In this document: positions 61,539-64,000 of the stretch, piece after piece
Layout of the letters: each line of letters starts with the position of its first letter
Numbering within the stretch: the first letter of the stretch is position 1
Source of the DNA: Cellulosimicrobium terreum
GTDB taxonomy: Bacteria; Actinomycetota; Actinomycetes; Actinomycetales; Cellulomonadaceae
Reading direction: 5' to 3'
Assembly: GCA_014803435.1 (NCBI GenBank)
Contig: JACYFD010000006.1
Location: forward strand, 124,001 to 188,000
Length of the DNA: 64,000 nucleotides
Notes under the pieces: model-generated
Database searches by the model: none
The model's input: only the letters and a program-made list of their open reading frames with translations
Told to the model about the DNA's origin: nothing
Made by a program: the position numbers and the translations under genes

Positions 61539-61743
61539 CGACCCCGAGGGCGCCGACAGCGATGCCGAGCGCGAGGGACACGCCGATGAGCACGGTGTGC
61601 ACCGTGAGGAAGCGCGTGGGGCGCCCGGCGGCGTCGCGCGAGCGCGGGTCCTTCGCGATCCGCTGCCAGAAGCGGGGCCAGATGACGACGTTCCACACGC
61701 CTGTCAGCACGAGGACGAGGGACCAGACGAGGGGGAGCTCCAC
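61525..61743 (-). CDS. Small two-helix membrane protein (SCO4848-like)
   Basis: 72 residues from the GTG at 61743 (the frame is open to 61824 but without hydrophobic or conserved sequence). Two transmembrane helices (LPLVWSLVLVLTGVWNVVIW and a C-terminal VLIGVSLALGIAVGALGVV) flank a basic loop PRFWQRIAKDPRSRDAAGRP. The layout fits the short actinobacterial SCO4848 membrane family; function unknown. It is convergent with the sigma-factor gene, and the 3' ends overlap by 14 bp. Confidence 0.65.
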   Translation of the reverse strand: MELPLVWSLVLVLTGVWNVVIWPRFWQRIAKDPRSRDAAGRPTRFLTVHTVLIGVSLALGIAVGALGVVTLV

Positions 61744-61842
61744 GGTCCGAGCATGCCAGGTCCCGGCGGCCGGTCCGGACCGTGGTCGCCGCTGCGCCGC
61801 GCCCTGACGTGTGGGATCCAGCACATCGACGGCGGCGATCGC

Positions 61843-61861
61843 TGAGGTTAGGCTCTCCTAC
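61843..61861. promoter_or_regulatory. IdeR/DmdR-type iron box
   Basis: TGAGGTTAGGCTCTCCTAC matches the actinobacterial iron-box consensus TTAGGTTAGGCTAACCTAA at 15 of 19 positions. It lies 74 bp before the siderophore-interacting protein start. Iron-loaded IdeR/DmdR would repress here. Confidence 0.75.
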
Positions 61862-61934
61862 GGTCACCCGGGTGGTGATCGGTCGCCCGGCAGCGTGCCG
61901 GTCCCCGACCCGTGGACGAACCGAGGAGCCGACG

Positions 61935-62777
61935 GTGGCGAACTTCAAGACGGCCAAGCCTGCCGATGCGCACGTCCTGACGCTCGAGGTCGTCGGGTCC
62001 AAGCGCGTCAGCCCGCACGTCGTCCGCGTGACGCTCGGCGGCGAGGGCATGGACCACTTCACCCCGATGGGCTACGACCAGTGGTTCCGGCTGTTCCTCC
62101 CGCGGCCCGACCAGGAGGCCCTGAGCCTGCCCACGCGCTCGTCGGGCCTGTGGTACGTGCAGTACCTCGCCACGCCCAAGGCGCGGCGGCCGTACGTCCG
62201 CAACTACACGGTGCGCACGGTGCGGTCCGACCTGCGCGAGATGGACGTGGACTTCATCGTCCACGGCGACGAGGGCCCGGCCTCGCGCTTCGCGCTGACG
62301 GCCGAGCCGGGCGACCGGGTGGGCCTGCTCGACCAGGGTGTCGGGTACAACCCGCGCGTCCCGCACGACTGGACGCTCGTCGTCGCGGACGAGACCGGGC
62401 TGCCGGCGGCTGCGGGCATCTGCGAGTCCCTGCCCGACGACGCGCGGGGACTCGTGCTCGTCGAGCTCCCGGACCTCGCCGACGTCCAGGACTTCCGCGT
62501 CCCGGCCGGGGTGGACCTGCGGTGGATCGCGCGGACGGAGGTCGAGCAGGGGGACGCCTCCGGCACCGCCGCCGACGACCACGCGATCCCAGGACGCCTC
62601 GCGCTCGACGCGGTGCGCGCGGCCGACCTTCCGTCGGGCCCCGTCTACGCCTACGCCGTGGGGGAGTCCTCCTTGGCGACCGGCGTCCGCCGCCACCTCG
62701 TCAACGACCGCGGGGTGCCGAAGTCGCACGTGGACTTCGTCGGCTACTGGCGCCACGGTCACGCCGCGTCGTCCTGA
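61935..62777 (+). CDS. Siderophore-interacting protein (ferric-siderophore reductase)
   Basis: FAD/NADPH-dependent reductase that releases iron from imported ferric siderophores; 280 residues from a GTG with GAGGAG six bases upstream. The FAD-binding motif is RPYVRNYTVRTVR (R-x-Y-T), followed by DFIVHGDEGPASRFALTAEP. The C-terminal SIP domain has DWTLVVADETGLPAAAGICE and PVYAYAVGESSLATGVRRHL, matching the ViuB/SIP family. The iron box upstream fits expression only under iron limitation. No siderophore biosynthesis genes are in the window. Confidence 0.93.
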   Translation: MANFKTAKPADAHVLTLEVVGSKRVSPHVVRVTLGGEGMDHFTPMGYDQWFRLFLPRPDQEALSLPTRSSGLWYVQYLATPKARRPYVRNYTVRTVRSDLREMDVDFIVHGDEGPASRFALTAEPGDRVGLLDQGVGYNPRVPHDWTLVVADETGLPAAAGICESLPDDARGLVLVELPDLADVQDFRVPAGVDLRWIARTEVEQGDASGTAADDHAIPGRLALDAVRAADLPSGPVYAYAVGESSLATGVRRHLVNDRGVPKSHVDFVGYWRHGHAASS

Positions 62778-62817
62778 GCGGACCTGCCGCGCGTCGTCGG
62801 GCGGCAGGTCCGTCGGG

Positions 62818-63927
62818 TCAGACCTTGCGCAGCTGCTTGAACATCGGGCAGTCGAACGGGTCGCGCGCCGACAGGCCGACCTCGTTGAGGTACCGGATCA
62901 CGATCCCGTAGGACTGCGCGAGGCTCGTCTCCGTGTACGGGAGGTTGAGGTTCGCGCAGTGCTCGCGCACGATCTCGCGCGTACGCACGAGGTGCGGGCG
63001 GGGCATGCTCGGGAACAGGTGGTGCTCGATCTGGAAGTTGAGGCCGCCCATGAGGATGTTCATCCACCAGCCGCCCCGGATGTTGCGCGACGTGAGGACC
63101 TGCTTCGAGAGGAAGTCGAGCTTGCTGTTCTCGGGGATGATCGCCATGCCCTTGTGGTTCGGTGCGAACGACGCGCCCATGTAGACGCCGAAGACGGCGA
63201 GCTGGACGCCGAGGAACGCGAACCCCATGCCGAGCGGCAGGACCCAGAAGATCGCGGCGACGTAGAGGGACAGGCGCAGCGCGATCGTCACGAGCTCGCC
63301 GACCCGGACGCGCAGGTCGCCGCGCGCCCTGCCCCCGGCGAGGAGGGAACGGATGGCCGTGACGTGCAGGTTGAGGCCTTCGAGCGTGAGCAGCGGGAAG
63401 AACAGGTAGCCCTGGTACCGGTTGATGACGCTCTTGAAACCCTTCGCCTCGGCCGCGTCCTCGTCGAGGAAGACGATGACGTCGGGGTTGATGTCCGGGT
63501 CCTTGCCGCGGTGGTTGGGGTTCGCGTGGTGGCGGGTGTGCTTGTTCATCCACCACGAGTGGCTGATCCCGACGACGCCGTTGGCCAGCACGCGCCCGAG
63601 ACGGTCGTTCGCCGGTCCGGACGTGAAGACCTGACGGTGCGACGCCTCGTGGGCGATGAAGGCGAACTGCGTCATGATCAGGCCGAGCGCACCGGCGATC
63701 AGGAGCTGGAACCAGGAGTCGCCCAGCAGCACGAACCCGGCGACGGCTCCGCCGAGGGCAACCGTGAGCACCGTGAGCATCCACAGGTAGTAGGCGTGCG
63801 TCCGGTGCAGCAGTCCGGCGTCGCGCACCGTGCGGGACAGTGCGCTGTAGGTGCTGGTGACGGCGCTGCCGTCCTCCGTGCGGGGGCGGGTCGCCCGGAA
63901 TCCGGGGCGTACGGCGGCTGAGGTCAC
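62818..63927 (-). CDS. Membrane fatty-acid desaturase (acyl-CoA/delta-6-like)
   Basis: Di-iron membrane desaturase, 369 residues. The three His boxes are HEASH (about residue 93), HTRHH (about 131) and QIEHH (about 302); the Gln in the third box is typical of front-end or delta-6/delta-9 actinobacterial desaturases. There are about four hydrophobic segments (YLWMLTVLTVALGGAVAGFV, FQLLIAGALGLIMTQFAFIA). No fused cytochrome b5 is present, so electrons must come from a separate ferredoxin or the neighbouring type of reductase. It should introduce a double bond in membrane lipid acyl chains, often cold-induced. Convergent with the siderophore reductase gene. Confidence 0.92.
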   Translation of the reverse strand: MTSAAVRPGFRATRPRTEDGSAVTSTYSALSRTVRDAGLLHRTHAYYLWMLTVLTVALGGAVAGFVLLGDSWFQLLIAGALGLIMTQFAFIAHEASHRQVFTSGPANDRLGRVLANGVVGISHSWWMNKHTRHHANPNHRGKDPDINPDVIVFLDEDAAEAKGFKSVINRYQGYLFFPLLTLEGLNLHVTAIRSLLAGGRARGDLRVRVGELVTIALRLSLYVAAIFWVLPLGMGFAFLGVQLAVFGVYMGASFAPNHKGMAIIPENSKLDFLSKQVLTSRNIRGGWWMNILMGGLNFQIEHHLFPSMPRPHLVRTREIVREHCANLNLPYTETSLAQSYGIVIRYLNEVGLSARDPFDCPMFKQLRKV

Positions 63928-64000
63928 AGGTCCTCGCAGGTGGTCGTGGTCGACTTCCCAGCCGCGGAGGTGAGCGTGTGCTCGTGGTGCAGATCACCCC

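Overview
The window is very GC-rich, almost wall-to-wall coding, with many GTG starts, frequent 4-bp GTGA/ATGA overlaps and conserved gene strings typical of high-GC Gram-positive bacteria: rpmB–DAK2–recG–rsmD–coaD, sepIVA-like–DUF177–rpmF–rnc–mutM, rne–rplU–rpmA–obgE–proB–proA–nadD–rsfS–histidine phosphatase, and cydABDC. Together with a secreted pectate lyase and a large secreted sugar-dehydrogenase-like protein, this suggests a chromosomal segment of a plant-polymer-degrading actinobacterium of the Cellulomonas/Micrococcales type. The genus is inference. No phage, transposon, plasmid or CRISPR signature was seen.

Layout. 1–7.6 kb: a Liv-type ABC importer (periplasmic-binding lipoprotein and permease, running off the left edge), a divergent LacI-family repressor with tandem palindromic operators between them, and a convergent 1298-residue secreted PQQ-type dehydrogenase multidomain protein with a related operator upstream. 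7.7–14.1 kb: two CNNM/CBS membrane proteins, D-Ala-D-Ala ligase, a DUF3515 lipoprotein, thiL, an acetyltransferase and rpmB. 14.4–24.4 kb: DAK2 protein, recG, a lipoprotein divergent from rsmD, an acetyltransferase, coaD, a DivIVA/SepIVA-like coiled-coil protein, DUF177, rpmF, rnc and mutM (ribosome biogenesis, RNA processing, DNA repair). 24.4–26.9 kb: a 2-hydroxyacid dehydrogenase and an M20 peptidase. 26.9–33.1 kb: cytochrome bd oxidase operon cydABDC read leftward, with a near-perfect Rex operator upstream. 33.6–50.7 kb: RNase E, a shortened GNAT protein, GH15 glucoamylase-like enzyme, thymidine kinase, a 5'-nucleotidase, an isoaspartyl methyltransferase-like protein, rplU, rpmA, obgE, proBA, a mini-membrane protein, nadD, a Pro-rich membrane protein, rsfS and a histidine phosphatase. 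50.7–52.3 kb: tRNA-Ala(GGC), its terminator and an orphan leucine-rich-repeat protein. 52.4–64 kb (accessory/metabolic): PL9 pectate lyase with a palindromic operator, aldo/keto reductase, LysR regulator, MFS transporter, a carboxymuconolactone-decarboxylase/ECF41 sigma-factor pair, a small membrane protein, an iron-box-controlled siderophore-interacting reductase and a fatty-acid desaturase.

Regulation visible in the sequence: LacI-type operators (2290–2313, 7579–7592, 52395–52408), a Rex site (33272–33289), an IdeR/DmdR-like iron box (61843–61861), a candidate ECF41 promoter (59968–59994), housekeeping promoters before rpmB and rplU, several perfect hairpin terminators, and a recurring TANNNT box 6–8 nt before start codons that predicts leaderless transcripts. 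All functional assignments come from reading the translated sequence and gene order; no database search was run.
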